Assembly (NCBI RefSeq): GCF_014196535.1 | Contig: NZ_JACIDU010000003.1 | Location: 186,001-250,000, forward strand | Direction: 5' to 3' | Source: Allorhizobium borbori | GTDB lineage: Bacteria; Pseudomonadota; Alphaproteobacteria; Rhizobiales; Rhizobiaceae | DNA: 64,000 bases | Notes under the pieces: model-generated | Told to the model about the DNA's origin: nothing | The model's input: the letters and a program-made list of their open reading frames with translations, nothing else | Databases searched by the model: none | Translations under genes and position numbers: made by a program | Shown here: positions 63,989-64,000 of the stretch, in pieces | Layout: each line of letters opens with the position of its first letter | Position numbering within the stretch: the stretch's first letter is position 1

Positions 63989-64000
63989 TTATTCGGCTGC
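63989..64000 (-). CDS. Probable sufC, last codons only
   Basis: On the minus strand the last 12 bases of the window read A-A-E-stop, ending at 63989, 14 bp before the sufD start. The normal order of the operon (sufB-sufC-sufD-sufS) makes sufC the expected gene, but three residues cannot prove it. Confidence 0.4.
   Translation of the reverse strand, partial: AAE

Overview
The window is ordinary chromosomal backbone from an alphaproteobacterium of the Rhizobiaceae, most likely the Agrobacterium/Rhizobium group. The evidence is the gene order dusB-ntrB-ntrC-ntrY-ntrX-trkA-hfq-hflX, a fused ispDF, a pyruvate dehydrogenase E1 beta carrying a lipoyl domain, trpD-trpC-moaC-moeA, a suf cluster with a SufT-like gene, and the uniformly GC-rich codon use. 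The species cannot be fixed from the sequence alone. No rRNA, tRNA, insertion sequence, prophage or CRISPR array was seen.

Layout. 0-9 kb: a cut-off PilZ protein, a periplasmic transglutaminase-like cysteine protease, a D,D-carboxypeptidase with a SPOR domain, L-serine dehydratase and several small membrane proteins. 9-17 kb: a MerR regulator with a clear palindromic operator, the magnesium transporter mgtE, a degenerate peptide deformylase, ferredoxin-NADP reductase, and a siroheme/sulfite-reductase operon (cysG, DUF2849, cysI, DUF934). 17-30 kb: a deaminase, mazG, an acetyltransferase, hflX-hfq, trkA, and the two nitrogen two-component systems NtrYX and NtrBC with dusB. 30-40 kb: ispDF, cinA, a COQ10-like protein, lipA, and the pyruvate dehydrogenase cluster (pdhA, pdhB, pdhC, an SGNH hydrolase, lpdA). 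40-46 kb: ftsB, a divergent TetR/beta-lactamase-like pair, eno, kdsA and a VOC protein. 46-52 kb: ppiD, trpD, trpC, moaC, moeA, then a bestrophin and a flavin reductase. 53-58 kb: a tandem glycine riboswitch controlling gcvT-gcvH-gcvP, then an RTX calcium-binding protein. 59-64 kb: a LysE exporter with an Lrp regulator, then sufA, sufT, sufS, sufD and the last codons of a gene in the sufC position.

How the parts fit together. Lipoate links LipA, PdhB, PdhC, LpdA and GcvH. SdaA and the glycine cleavage system sit on the serine/glycine one-carbon route. CysG makes siroheme for CysI; no flavoprotein CysJ is present, so the nearby Fpr is a plausible electron source through ferredoxin. The Suf proteins would supply Fe-S clusters to LipA, CysI and SdaA.

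No clearly new multi-gene system was found. The best leads are the deformylase-like protein that has lost metal ligands, the operator and autoregulated promoter of the orphan MerR gene, NtrX without the sigma-54 contact loop, the palindromic element inside the suf cluster, and a Cys-rich tail on a membrane acyltransferase.
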